Assembly (NCBI GenBank): GCA_030998015.1
Contig: JARWMV010000059.1
Location: 27,342-91,341 of the forward strand
Direction of reading: 5' to 3'
From: Ceratorhiza oryzae-sativae
Taxonomy: Eukaryota > Basidiomycota > Agaricomycetes > Cantharellales > Ceratobasidiaceae
DNA: 64,000 bases
Each line of letters opens with the position of its first letter. Position 1 is the first letter of the stretch. Made by a program: the position numbers and the translations under genes. Of this stretch, positions 33,051 through 45,159 are shown piece by piece. The notes under the pieces are model-generated. The model searched no databases, was not told where the DNA came from, and saw only the letters and a list, made by a program, of their open reading frames with translations.

Positions 33051-35785
33051 CACTTGCTGACAAAAGTCTTGCAGCATGTGATGGATTTTTCACTGAACCT
33101 GGTCTGGCCAGCAGTGGTCTGGTCTTCCAATTTCAATGTACTATTAGAGGTTGTGTAATAGCTATATGTCTATTGCTGTACCAAGTCTCAAAGAAATCAA
33201 AACAGAGGCCAAAGAGATACAGCCAAATAAGTCATCGATTGTGCTGCAAGACTTCTGAAATTCAAAGCACCATAAAGTCAAGCCTTGGACAATCCATGAA
33301 TCTCAGCACCTAGCTGGCTGATTTTGATCAAACAAAATGTGCGCAGATAGCTATCACTATCTTTGGTATAGATCTGCACCATTTGAGAGCAATTTTATCA
33401 GTAGATGTACATGCATATAATCGATCATATATAGGGCACATTTCCCCCTATTACAGCTTGCCTATAAACAAAAAAGGAGGCTAGAAAGTTCTCTTTGTGC
33501 TCAAACTATCAGATATGATTAGTAGATCTCAGGAGAGTGTAAATTCTAAGGTATACTAAGTGGATGTAGACCAGACCCAAATGCTGCACAATACCCCCTG
33601 GTTTCAGAAACCTGAAAGCGACAGCTGTATAGGATTCAACCAGCCTGGTAATAGATGTAGGCATGCTTCATATGTACATGCATCTTATGTATCACACTCA
33701 AGACACAGAGCCAGCCATAATTCTAGCTACAGACTGTGCATTGCTCAAATCAACAATTTTACTATCAGAAACTGTCAAAAGTTCAATGCACAGTCTGTAG
33801 CTAGAATTATGGCTGGCTCTGTGTCTTGAGTGTGATACATAAGATGCGTGTACATATGAAGCATGCCTACATCTATTACCAGGCTGGTTGAATCCTATAC
33901 AGCTGTCGCTTTCAGGTTTCTGAAACCAGGGGGTATTGTGCAGCATTTGGGTCTGGTCTACATCCACTTAGTATACCTTAGAATTTACACTCTCCTGAGA
34001 TCTACTAATCATATCTGATAGTTTGAGCACAAAGAGAACTTTCTAGCCTCCTTTTTTGTTTATAGGCAAGCTGTAATAGGGGGAAATGTGCCCTATATAT
34101 GATCGATTATATGCATGTACATCTACTGATAAAATTGCTCTCAAATGGTGCAGATCTATACCAAAGATAGTGATAGCTATCTGCATGCACTTTGTTTGAT
34201 CAAAATTGGCCAGTGTTATGGATCACTAACATTTTTCTATTATTTTAGTCTGCTCTACCAACCTCAAGCGATGCCTCTGTAATTTTTCTTGAAATTAAAT
34301 GAATTTGTATGTGTCTGAAATTGTACTATTTGTGTTCCATTAAATAGTACAAAATATCCTCTTTCCAACGCATATTTTATTGTGATTTTATCTTAAGAAC
34401 TCAGAGAGATATAGAGGTTGCAATATTTCCTCTTATCAGGAGATATTGATTACAACATCGCACTGCTCATATCTCGGCAACCGCTTACGCTATCAAAGCA
34501 ATCTTATGCTCTATTGATAGCTAATCTTTGGCAGCATCTGCTGCCCGAAGATCATCGCAATCCACCAGATCCTTGCGTCGGAATGGCCTGAAGATCATTA
34601 GAATCTTACTGGACCATCAATCAAGATCTAATGACTCCAGTGAGTCAGGAGAGCTTCCCAAATTGATCCAGAAGCTTCTCTGACTCACCTTATGACTCAC
34701 TGAGATGTAGCCTCCATTCATTACATGTATATACTATGATAATATGATCTACAAGCCAATAGCAGGTCTCAGATGCATCAATGCCTTTGATCCACACCCT
34801 GTCTTTACTCTCATATCCTATACTGGGCTAGGGTGTACCCCAAGTATAGCAGTACTCTCTTTTGATGATTGCACTGGCATGCATGCATCTATTTGGCTCT
34901 GGAATGCCCTCCTCAGGGTATAAAAGGACCTCCTCTGAGGCCCTTCCAGACCACCCTCCTCTACTCAACCCAGACTGGTTATTGGTTTCTTTTCTCTTTC
35001 TATTTCTCTTGTCTGTGTGTGATTTCTTATATAACTAGTACTGAGGAATAAAGTACCATATTAGTTATATACTGTCTGAGTCATTGTATCTTATATACAG
35101 AGATATATAAGGATACAATATTGCCTGATTGAGTGTGACATTAAGTACCAGCTATTAGAGGAAATCTAAGTACCTGTAGCTGAGGAAGTACACACATTAG
35201 GCAGCCCACCATCTATCCTATAAGCTATCACTTAAGTCTAGTATTAAGATTAGTATCAGTTAGTCCAAGCGACTAGGGCTGAACTACATTTAAGATATCT
35301 AAGGGAACCTGACCATTGTAGTCTTGCTCTTTATACCTATAAATTAGTCAGTTTACACTGTGAAATATTAAGACTACCTTGAGTGTTACTTGATTGCATT
35401 GCAACTATTTTGAGCCTTCTTACTCTAGTCTAAGAAGTATTGAGTACAATTAGTGTATACTAACATATCTACATTTTCTTAAGCTCTAGATATTTAAGTG
35501 TACCCTGACCCGTAACAGCCAGCTAGGTGCTGAGATTCATGGATTGTCCAAGGCTCGACTTTATGGTGCTTTGAATTTCAGAAGTCTTGCAGCACAATCG
35601 ACGACTTATTTGGCTGTATCTCTTTGGCCTCTGTTTCAATTTCTTTGAGACTTGGTACAGCGATAGACGTATAGCTATTACACAACCTCTAATAGTACAT
35701 CGAAATCGGAAGACCAGACCACTGCTGGCCAGACCAGGTTCAGTGAAAAATCCATCACATGCTGCAAGACTTTTGTCAGCAAGTG
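33051..35785. mobile_element. Foldback element with two 693-bp arms, TA target duplication
   Basis: The termini CACTTGCTGACAAAAG... and ...CTTTTGTCAGCAAGTG are flanked by TA at 33049-33050 and 35786-35787, as in Tc1/mariner/pogo-type insertions. The left arm is 33051-33743, the loop 33744-33783, and the right arm 33784-34213 plus 35523-35785. Taking out the nested LTR and its duplicated GCCAG gives exactly 693 bp on each side. The arms are nearly identical, and an 89-codon frame is readable in both directions only because of the symmetry. No transposase is encoded, so it is non-autonomous. Confidence 0.85.
34214..35517 (+). mobile_element. Solo LTR of 1,304 bp nested in the foldback element
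   Basis: Starts TGTTATGGATCAC and ends ACCCGTAACA, with a 5-bp duplication GCCAG at 34209-34213 and 35518-35522. It has a TATA box GTATAAAAGG at 34918-34927 and an AATAAA signal at 35047-35052, giving LTR polarity on the plus strand. The size and TATA wording suggest a Ty3/gypsy LTR (inference). It splits the right arm of the foldback element, so it is the younger insertion. Confidence 0.85.
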
Positions 35786-35787
35786 TA

Positions 35788-38700
35788 GTTTGCGGAACCT
35801 GGCTCAACAAAATACGTTGACCATACACTCGCGTGACCATTGAATACAAATGAGTGAAGCAGACTCAAGATCTCGACGAAGCACGTAAATATGCCAAGCG
35901 AGCTGAGAGACATGAAGTTTAAACATACGGTCTCGGATGATGCAGAAGACGATTTTGATCAAGGTTTGAATGGGTATACTGAATGAATGAGCAATCCTCC
36001 AACAAACGTTCGGGAACAGCGCTCGGCCGTTGCAAACGCCAACCAATCAGTGTAGGGAAACATATGCGGAAGACACTCGGCCAAAAGCAAATTTGCTAGT
36101 TAGGGCAAGTTACAGCCTAGTTCTACCTAAGCCGAATTGACGCCCGGGTAGCTCAGGTTAGCACGCGCTACTGGCGTTTATTCTGCTTAGGTAGAACCAG
36201 CGCTCTGACTGGCCCCCAGTAGCGAATTGGATTTTGGCCGAGCAGAAGAATGTTAGATGTGCGGAAACGAGCAATGCTCCACATGTGACACATGAGAAGC
36301 AGCGGCTATGATGAACCACTTTGACTGATGTTACTATGAAGTCAGGCCCAATCGTAGGAGGTGTTGGCTAAGCACGTCTCGGCATTTTCGCTCAGGCCGA
36401 AGCGCATACAAGCATAGATTTGTAGATAATAACAACCAAGTCAACTTGCGTCAAACGGAAAGTACGCCTATTTGCCTTTACGCTCCCCGTACATCAATCT
36501 AGACGAGCTAGCAAATTTGGCACTGATAACTGGGGTGAAAAGGTGAGGTAGGCCAAGCGGATGCACGTTGCGTGATTATCCCCTCCGAGGGGGAGGGTGT
36601 CAAAATAGTGTTTTAGGCACCCTATAGCCTTTTAGCTGACCGCAACTCGTGAAAATCGCCACACCTGCTGGGCTAGGTCTTCAATCTTTTTGTCTCCCAA
36701 AAGGCTCCCTTCTTTAAGACACAATGTTTACAACCATTCTATAATTCGGGCTGTATTTTAGGTTAGTATAGCACAGTAGAGGACGCTCGAAGCGTCGAGC
36801 TGTCCCCTCCTCCATTTAATTCCCCATCCGATGAAGAGGAAATCTAACGAAATAGGCTAGCGTTCGCAGGAAGTGTATCCATCCTCCTTTGTTGGGAATT
36901 ACGCGATTAGGTAACCATTGACCGTTCGCCACTCAATGAATGTGAATCTTTAAAGCGCTTAGGAAGTAGGTATACGAATGAATAGGAGTAGATTGACAGG
37001 TTTCAGAGCGAGCGACAAAGTACAGGCGTATTTATACTATGTACATGCAATAGGAGAACAGGCGGCGCGAGAGACAAACACATTAGTGGTTCAGAGAGTA
37101 TAGAGATACAGGTTAAAGCGGAAGAGCAAAGGCGAGAATTACGAGTTGATGGTACACATCATTGAGGTGTTGATATCATCAGCGAGGCCACATCAACGCT
37201 CATCAGATCGAAGCAATCGGTGGATCACACCGTTTCGGGAGGTCTCAATAGATGCCCTGAACAGCCTATATAGCAATAGCTAAAGGTGTTGAATCGCCTC
37301 CCAGTGGGAGAGGCATCTCCATTTCTTCGTCCTTATGCAGTGTAGTCTCGCTCCGCGATCGCCTGGGATAGAGGGAATTGAGGAAGACAAGTAATGTAAC
37401 TGCTGGGCCGACTGCTTAGGGCCGAGGTTTTGGTGATTGCATCTGTCACTAGGTCATGGCCGGCGATCGGGCATTTGGAGATTCGTGGCCTGTCGGTTGG
37501 TACCGAACCGTCACGCAACTTTGTCACAGTAGAGACATCAAACCAGAAACGCCCTCATTCGATGAGATCCCCCTACTGGTTGATCGTAGATCATTTGATC
37601 CGATCCGATCTTCGTGTGAGTGCATGAATTGCTGCGCATCCGAACAGAACCGATAAATTTCATCAGCTGATCGTGGTAAGCTCCGAGTCTACAAAGTTTA
37701 TTGGGGCTGGCCAAGAAGGCCCGATGGCCCAACGCGATGGATGTTCACAATACCTACCGAAATTATACCCTATGTATTCAGTAGGTCATACAAGGTTTGG
37801 ATCTCGGGTCCTGCCGCCCTGATGCACCTTCTCGGAGGAGAGTAGCCGGCATCGGCACGCTGAGAATGGGCTCTGGATCTGTCAAAACTGTACCTTAACC
37901 CGGACGCACGTGTACAATGCAACACCCTATATATCAGTAGAATCTACGCACTATGTGAGGCGTAATAGCCATTCTATAATCAGAGGATGGATTCGGGGAC
38001 ACCACAGATCCGGCGGTTCAGATATGCCTGAGCAACGTGCATCTTACGAGAATGTCGTTTCGCGTGGATTCCAGAATGAATAAAAATTAAAGCCATACCT
38101 GACAAAAAAAATAACGCTCTTTTGAGTTGGAGATGGTCAGCCCATGGGAGGATCCTGTTGACGCACGTAAACTTCGAGTACAGCTCTCTCTTTGCGTCAA
38201 TCATCCTGGATCTAAAACATGCACAAAGCTCATTATTGGTTGACATTAGATGCATAGCTATGTTGGGCCAATATTACGCGGGAGCTTCAAACACCTACCT
38301 CGGAGCTGCACCAAACGTTGCCCACACGATGACGTTTGGGGTGAATACGCGCAGGCAACCGCCCGATGTGTCCAACACGATCCAGAGAACATTGAGCGAT
38401 TCTTATTTGTAAGGGTGCATGTGAAGATTCTAGAAAGCATAGGAATGCCCACCAGACATTCTGAGCGGCCCATGAATAGGGTCCTTCCAAATGACAAAAT
38501 AACAGCTTGCCCTATTCTCGGGATTAGCGCTCTACCAATAGTTGTTGGTTGGCACCCCATTGATCTGGATAAACGTCCACGCATTCGGAGAGGTTTACTT
38601 GCACCCCCGGTCAAGGAACGCTGAAAGAGCGCCTAGCATACAGCTACGGCAACGCCCACCGAATGTCGGATCTCATCCTTTGGTAACCCGTGAAGTCATG

Positions 38701-38946
38701 CACTCCACTTGTGTTTACCTTTAAGCATATACCACCCCAAAATGCTATTCCATTGTTCACGGGATACACGTTCGATACTTCTGTTCACCTTGGTAGCAAA
38801 AATAGTAAGAGCGATTGCACCCACCACAAAGTCTGCAAGCGGCGAGACCCACGCATACGAGGTATATAAGGAGCCTGAACCACTTGCGACTGCATCACCA
38901 ACAGGACTCTCATTCCCACATCTCACTTATATCTGACTTGTAAAAC
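35788..38946. other. Gene-poor region
   Basis: No supported gene. One small inverted repeat, GTTCTACCTAAGC at 36119-36131 and GCTTAGGTAGAAC at 36187-36199, could be the ends of an 81-bp MITE. Open frames such as 38250-38624 have no recognisable content, and the opposite strand is open as well. Confidence 0.4.
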
Positions 38947-40335
38947 ATGGCACCAATCAGCGTCGACGACCGCCTCAAGTTCCTCACCAACGCCGGCTGC
39001 AAGGTCCTCGAGCACACGACCGAGCTCACCGCTGCGGAATCGACGCGCACTGGCTCTGACCCGCTCGACGAACCGATCGATGATGGTTTCTACCGCATTG
39101 TTCAACTCGACATGAACAACCAACCGACCGATGCGGCCTATGGTAGCACCTCGGGAATCGTCGGCCAGACAGAATTCCCGGTCTTGATGAGCAGCACGCC
39201 CCAGTTTACGTCTCAATTCGTGGGTTCATGATTTGCAAGTGTACAAGTCTAACTACTGACGTATCGTTTAGTGGAAGCTGACTCGTCAATACGGAGTTAA
39301 AAATGGTTATACCATTGTCCCCGTCGTGACTCCTGGCACGACTACCCCCGGTCTGGGTGGAACTGCAGTGGACAAGGTGTGTAATGCGATGACAGTGACT
39401 GATGCTCGTGAGCTTGACGAAAGTATACATAGGATGGTGCCGTCAACGTGAAGCGAGCGAGTTCCTACCCTATTTGGCAAGTCAAGGGCTCTGAAAAGGT
39501 TACTTATGAGTAAGTAGACCCAGGGAACTCAGTCATGGCAATTCTAACATGTGGTTATCGTTAGGCAAAATGGCAAATACGTCTCCATTGTCTTGTACCG
39601 GTAGGGTAATAGTCACCCGTGTGTCTAGCTTTGAATGACCGGGTTTACAATAGCATTTACGAGGTCGCCTCTGACCGCTGCTGGAGGACCAACGCTCAAC
39701 AGGCGGTGAGCACACTGTTCGTCTGCTTCAGCATGCAGCACTATCATTCATGCCGCTTCACTATATAGGTAACGGTCGCCGCGGCCTCTCCATCGTCCCA
39801 GCGGCCAGCACCTGCGGAACTCTACCAGTTTGTGGTCGCCGTCCCTCAACAGACCGTCACTATTTCAAACGTCGAAACCGTCGCGGTCCGCGCCTCGAAC
39901 GCCGAAGTTGTCAAGCGCTACTACTTTGGCAACGCACCTACCGCCGAACAGCTCAAGCGTATGATCTCACTGCAACTCACCACAGACTCTCACGACCAAG
40001 GCTGGGCATCCCAGCCAGACCGCGGTCTCTGGAGCTGGTTCGAGATCGCCGTGTTTTCCAAGGCGCCCGCCAAGAACGCGCTCGTCAAGCCGGACGATAT
40101 CAAGAAGGGCTCTGACGGAAAGCCACTCACGTGGATCTCGCATCGAGTTCCGTTGCAGTCGTCGTACGCTGAGCAGAGTGGCATCCTCTTCACCCGGGAT
40201 CACGATATTTGGAAGAATGTGAGCAACGGGGACACTATTGGCGTTCTCGCGTGCGCGCAGTATGCTGCGTGGTGCTTGGATGCTCGTAGTGGCAGCTTGA
40301 AGTTTGAGGAGTTGATTGTCGAGAACAACTATTGA
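38947..40335 (+). CDS. Unknown beta-rich protein, six exons, 369 aa
   Basis: Exons are 38947-39219, 39272-39376, 39433-39509, 39565-39600, 39654-39705 and 39769-40335; every junction keeps frame, so the gene is intact. There is no signal peptide. The N-terminal half (DGFYRIVQLD, QFWKLTRQYG, GKYVSIVLYR) has repeated short beta-strand-like units resembling a beta-trefoil (lectin or I66-inhibitor type). A Ser/Pro/Ala linker (AAASPSSQRPAPAE) leads to a second domain from about residue 195, with KRYYFGNAPTAEQLKRM and many Trp. I cannot name the family; the trefoil idea is only an impression. The acceptors are all YAG and the introns 48-63 nt. Confidence 0.7.
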
Positions 40336-41270
40336 AAAAGCCGAGGCTAAGCATGCTGGTATGCGGCTGATGTATGTCTGAAATTGAAATCAAAACTGCG
40401 CAAGGTGTAGCTTGTAAATGAAATTGATTGCTTGAACAATTGTGGGTCCGATGAGCTGCATAAAATGCCGACTCGGGTTGATTGTGATCCACCTGGATGC
40501 CGACGCTCAGATGTATGCAGGCGATGTACTTGGGGACCATAGGGCCTAACGCAGGCGGGTCAACGTAATGGCCTGGCGGCCTAGACTGTGACCGCGGAGA
40601 TCGCCGAGCTCTGCCAGTCGATCATCTACAGTGAATTCTTTGGGTAATACATCCTAGTGCACCATTCCCGAAGTTAGGAAAGAGTCTCGCCCCCTCAGGC
40701 CAATAATATTTCACGGGCTGACCCGTTCGCGAAAAGGAAGCTTAGCACCAGAGTGACACGATGAGCCTCTATGATGCCATAGATATTGCAAGATATCCTC
40801 GGCACTTGAACGTTGAAATCGGGTGCGGGTACGGGGCGACATTGAGGCAACCAGGACAGCGCCGGCCAATCAGTATCCCAGTCAATTATTCAGGTGAGCT
40901 AGGATAGATTCGGAGGAAGCATAGGGCATCTTCGAAGTCTTAAAGAAGTCACGAAGCTTGGTGTTCATGGGAGCTAGTGCGTATTAATGAATCAAAGCTT
41001 GATAGATTACTGAGAGCAAGCATGCAGTTTGACCTCATAGCCCGAATCGGCCGATTCGACTATCTCGACGGCATATTGAACCAGTGCAACATCCCAGGCT
41101 GGCCAGAGTTCACGAAGCAGAGCGCCGTGGGACCGCAGTCTCCCATCACAGCACCGGGGCTACGCGCTTAGCTAAGCTGTCCCTGGGGCAATACGCTTAG
41201 CAAGTGAGCACAGCCCGCCCTGGATCGTTAAAACCGCGACGACGGCGACGACGAGCCCGAGTTTTCTGCA
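40336..41270. other. Intergenic region before the chitin synthase gene
   Basis: The 3' flank of the unknown gene and the promoter region of the chitin synthase. Only short frames are seen. No clear TATA box or repeat was recognised. Confidence 0.4.
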
Positions 41271-44200
41271 ATGTCGCGCTATCCCGACGTGAGCAAGTCG
41301 TGTTATATTGACCGTTGTGCTGATTTGTCGCCAGGACGAACAATACGGACACCCTCTGTCGCCGCCTCCCCCGGCCGACTTGTATCATTATAGTCAATTT
41401 AACAACCCAGCACCTGCTCCGTCGGCGACGCCCACGTCGTACTTGACGTCCTCCACGCCGAATCCCTACCCAGCGCTGGGCACACCGTACCCACCACCAC
41501 CTCCCCCGATCTTGCAGCAGCAGCCAACGAGCGGCTACCCGCCACCGCCTCAAAGCTATACACCCCATCCGCAGTCGTCCTACGGCTCGCCCACGCCGAA
41601 CCCGTTTGATCGCCCACCGAGCACACCCTACTCGGTCCAATCGTCCAGCCAGTACCACGATCCATATGGTGCGAGCAACCCCGGGCGAGCCTCGGCCTAC
41701 CACACAATCCCCGAAGAACACTACGAAAATCCCTTCCCGTCCCAATCGAGTGTGGATATTCGACAAAGTGGGAGCACGACGCTTGTACCGTCCACGACGG
41801 GGGGCGTGACGCTGCACGATGAAGGATACGTCGACGTCGGGCGCGAGCTGGAGGATCAAGATCACGGCGCGACGCCACTTTTGGAACGTCCACAGAGAGT
41901 ACGGATAGACGACGACGAGCACGAACAGGAGCCGACGTATATCCATTATGGTGCGATCCCTCAGAGGCAACCGAGGCGGTACAAGACGATCAAAAAGATT
42001 CCGTATGTCATTTCGGTTTATCACGGATTCAATCAACTAGACAACCAATGTGGGATATAGGCTCTATCATGGTAATTTGGTATTCGACAATGCCGTCCCG
42101 AGTAAACTGCTCGACATGTGCGCCCTCAAGAACGATCGAGAGTTTACGCACATGCGGTACACGGCCGCGACGTGTGATCCCAACGACTTTTTGGTTTGTC
42201 TATTTCGTGTTTGTTTCGTTTCGCGTCTAACGCCAATGACAGGAAGAAAATTATACCCTCCGCCAACGCCTCTATGACCCACCGCGTCGAACCGAGTTGT
42301 TTATCGTCATGACCATGTACAACGAAGACGAGGAGCTTTTCACACGTACAATGCACGGTGTCATGCAAAACATCAAGCACCTTTGTACTCGAGAGCGAAG
42401 CAAGACCTGGTCCAAAGAGGGTTGGAAAAAGGTTCGGCTTGATGATTTTGAACCTGGGGCTGGGCGATTGATTGGCGCGATAGGTGGTCGTATGTGTCGT
42501 GTCCGACGGTCGAATGAAGATCAACTCGCGCACGCTGAGTACGATTGCGGCCATGGGCGTCTATCAGGATGGTGTCGCAAAGAATGTGGTCGACAAGAAA
42601 CCTGTCACGGCTCATATTTACGAGTATACAACCCAAAGTACGTCGCTTTCCCTTGTCTGTGCTCTGGTCCAACCGGAACCTTGGTCGCTTCGACTTTCCT
42701 CCCAAAATATGGCATCCATTTTCGGGCGCTGATCGCCCAAATTTGACAGTTTCCGTCACGCCGTCGATGCGGATCGAAGGAGCTGAACGCGGGATTGTGC
42801 CTTGTCAGGTCATATTTTGTCTAAAGGAAAAGAACCAGAAGAAGATCAACAGCCACCGGTACGCTCCTTATTTCCTTCCCTCTCTGGACCCAATGACTCA
42901 AGTGTTGATCCCAGATGGTTCTTCAACGCCTTTGGCCGAGTCCTCGAACCCAACGTGTGTGTCCTTCTCGACGTCGGCACGCGTCCCGGTCCAACTAGTA
43001 TCTACCATTTGTGGAAAGCGTTTGACATCAACTCGAACGTCGGAGGTGCCTGCGGTGAAATCGTTGCCGACCGAGGTCCGTGGGGCAAGAACCTGCTCAA
43101 TCCGTTGGTGGCCGCGCAAAACTTTGAATATAAAATGTCGAACATCTTGGATAAACCGTTGGAGAGCGTGTTTGGGTATATCACCGTGTTGCCCGGTGCG
43201 TTTTCGGCGTATAGGTGAGTGTTTGTGGGGTTTGGGAGTGGGATCTGAGGTATGAGATGCTGGAATAGGTATATTGCGCTGCAGAACGATTCGACGGGCG
43301 AGGGACCGCTTCAAAAGTACTTCCTAGGTGAAAAGATGCACGGAGCGGGAGCGGATATCTTTACGGCCAACATGTACTTGGCTGAGGATCGTGTAAGCCT
43401 CTTCACTGATGACTTCACGTTATTCTAGCTTAACTGGACCTAGATTCTCTGTTGGGAGCTCGTGTCCAAACTCGGGGGCTCGTGGATCCTACACTACGTC
43501 AAGAGCGCGTATGCCGTAACAGATGTGCCGGACCAAGTGCCTGAGCTGGTTAGTCAACGTCGTCGATGGCTAAACGGTAGTTTCTTTGCTGGTACGTCGG
43601 CTCTGAAACTCGAGTCGGATGAACGGATGTTGATCTTCCGAGGGCATAGCCGTACACTCGACCGTCAAGTTTAATTACATCTACCGAAGCTCCCATTCGT
43701 TTGCACGTAAATTCTGGATCCACATCGAGCTGTTTTATCAGACGTTTAACCTGATCTTCTCGTGGTTTGCTCTGGTAATTCGTTTTTTTTTTCTTCACGG
43801 CTGGGATTGGGGATCTCATGCCATTTTGGTACAGGGCAACTATTACATTGCGTTTGTCATTCTCACTCAATCGATGGAGCAGCTCGGACCCAAGGCGATC
43901 AAATACTTTAATATAATATTGAACTATTTCTACCTCGGCATGTTGACGATGTGTTTCTTGCTGGCGTTGGGTAACCGACCACAGGGGTGAGTATTCTAGT
44001 TGGGCGGTGGGAGCTAAGAGCTAAGCAGGCGGACAGGTCGAAGCTTGGGTATACGATGGCGTTTATCGGGTTCGGGTTCATCACTATCTACATGACAGTG
44101 AGTATTATCTAATGGCGGCGGCCCGAATGCAAATTGACATCTGTGGCGCTAGTTTGCGGCCTTCTTCCTCGCTATTCGATCTGTCAATCAAATCGCATCA

Positions 44201-45159
44201 GAAGGCACGATCACCTTTGGCAGCTTCTTCAGCAACTCGATCTTCCGAAACGTCGTGGTGTCGATTGCGGCCACCCTGGGATTGTATATTGTCGCTTCGC
44301 TGCTATTCGTGAGTTTTTGTGGGTGTTTTCATGACACAGTTTTGACAACGTGATGGTAGCTGGAACCATGGCACATGATCACGTCGTTTATCCAGTACCT
44401 GCTGATGGCGCCGTCGTATATCAACGTGCTCAACGTTTATGCTGTGAGAGCAATTTCATCTTGCCTTTGCTGTACGCTGAGCTATTTTCGAAAGTTTGCC
44501 AACGTACATGATGTGTCGTGGGGTACCAAGGGTGACAACAAGGTCAGCACGGATCTTGGTGTTGTCTCGACGGGCAAGGACAAGGGCACTGTCGAAGCGA
44601 GCGTACCGACCGATCAGCGGGATATCAACGCAGCGTACGAGGACGCCATGGCTGTGATCAGTACGTCCTGAATGCTATCCCGGGGGGTGGCTATATGCTG
44701 ATGCCCATGAATAGATTCCAAGCCGCCGGTCGTTGAGCAGAAACGCGATGCGGCGACGAAGCAAGAGGATTATTACAGGAGCTTCAGGACAAAGTAAGTT
44801 TTCTCACAATCATTCACCCGGTACCCAATTGTTGATCTATCGATCCTGATAGCGTGCTGTTGTCTTGGACATTGAGTAATGTGAGTTGTTTACATCATGG
44901 GGATTATGGGTTGGTTTTTGATCGGGTGGTTATAGGGCCTTTTGGCTGCCATTGTGAGTTCCGCGACTGGTCCGAGCGCCACAACGAGCGCAAACAAGGC
45001 CGTCGGAGGATACATGGCATTTATTCTGTTTTCGGTCGCCGCGCTGGCCGGTGAGTATCCCCCTCTAGATGTACTCGGTCCGTGCTAAGATGACAAATAG
45101 CGTTCCGGTTCATGGGCTCGACGGCGTACATGGTTATCCGGTTGTTTGCGGGAGAGTAA
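41271..45159 (+). CDS. Chitin synthase (GT2, division 1), 955 aa, 19 exons
   Basis: Makes chitin from UDP-GlcNAc at the plasma membrane. Exons are 41271-41288, 41335-42002, 42061-42193, 42243-42431, 42484-42637, 42750-42858, 42915-43214, 43269-43392, 43444-43591, 43650-43774, 43835-43986, 44037-44097, 44153-44308, 44360-44443, 44495-44660, 44715-44793, 44853-44880, 44936-45050 and 45101-45159, all in phase. The first exon has only six codons (MSRYPD). The N-terminal about 220 residues are Pro/Tyr-rich and disordered; then comes the chitin synthase N-terminal and catalytic domain with [46 protein letters not shown] at 563-565 and QRRRW at 603-607. Multiple membrane segments follow from about residue 640. 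The division-1 class (I-III) is inferred from the motif wording. Nothing is missing. Confidence 0.95.

Noticed and set aside
33560..33967. Two identical 89-codon genes on opposite strands
   Set aside because: They are a by-product of the palindrome; both frames lack a start context and any recognisable domain.
36119..36200. tRNA-like stretch (CGGGTAGCTCAGGTTAGCACGC)
   Set aside because: It has no complete cloverleaf, no T-arm GGTTCRA at the right distance and no terminator; the short inverted repeat around it fits a MITE better. I saw no convincing tRNA or rRNA gene in the window.
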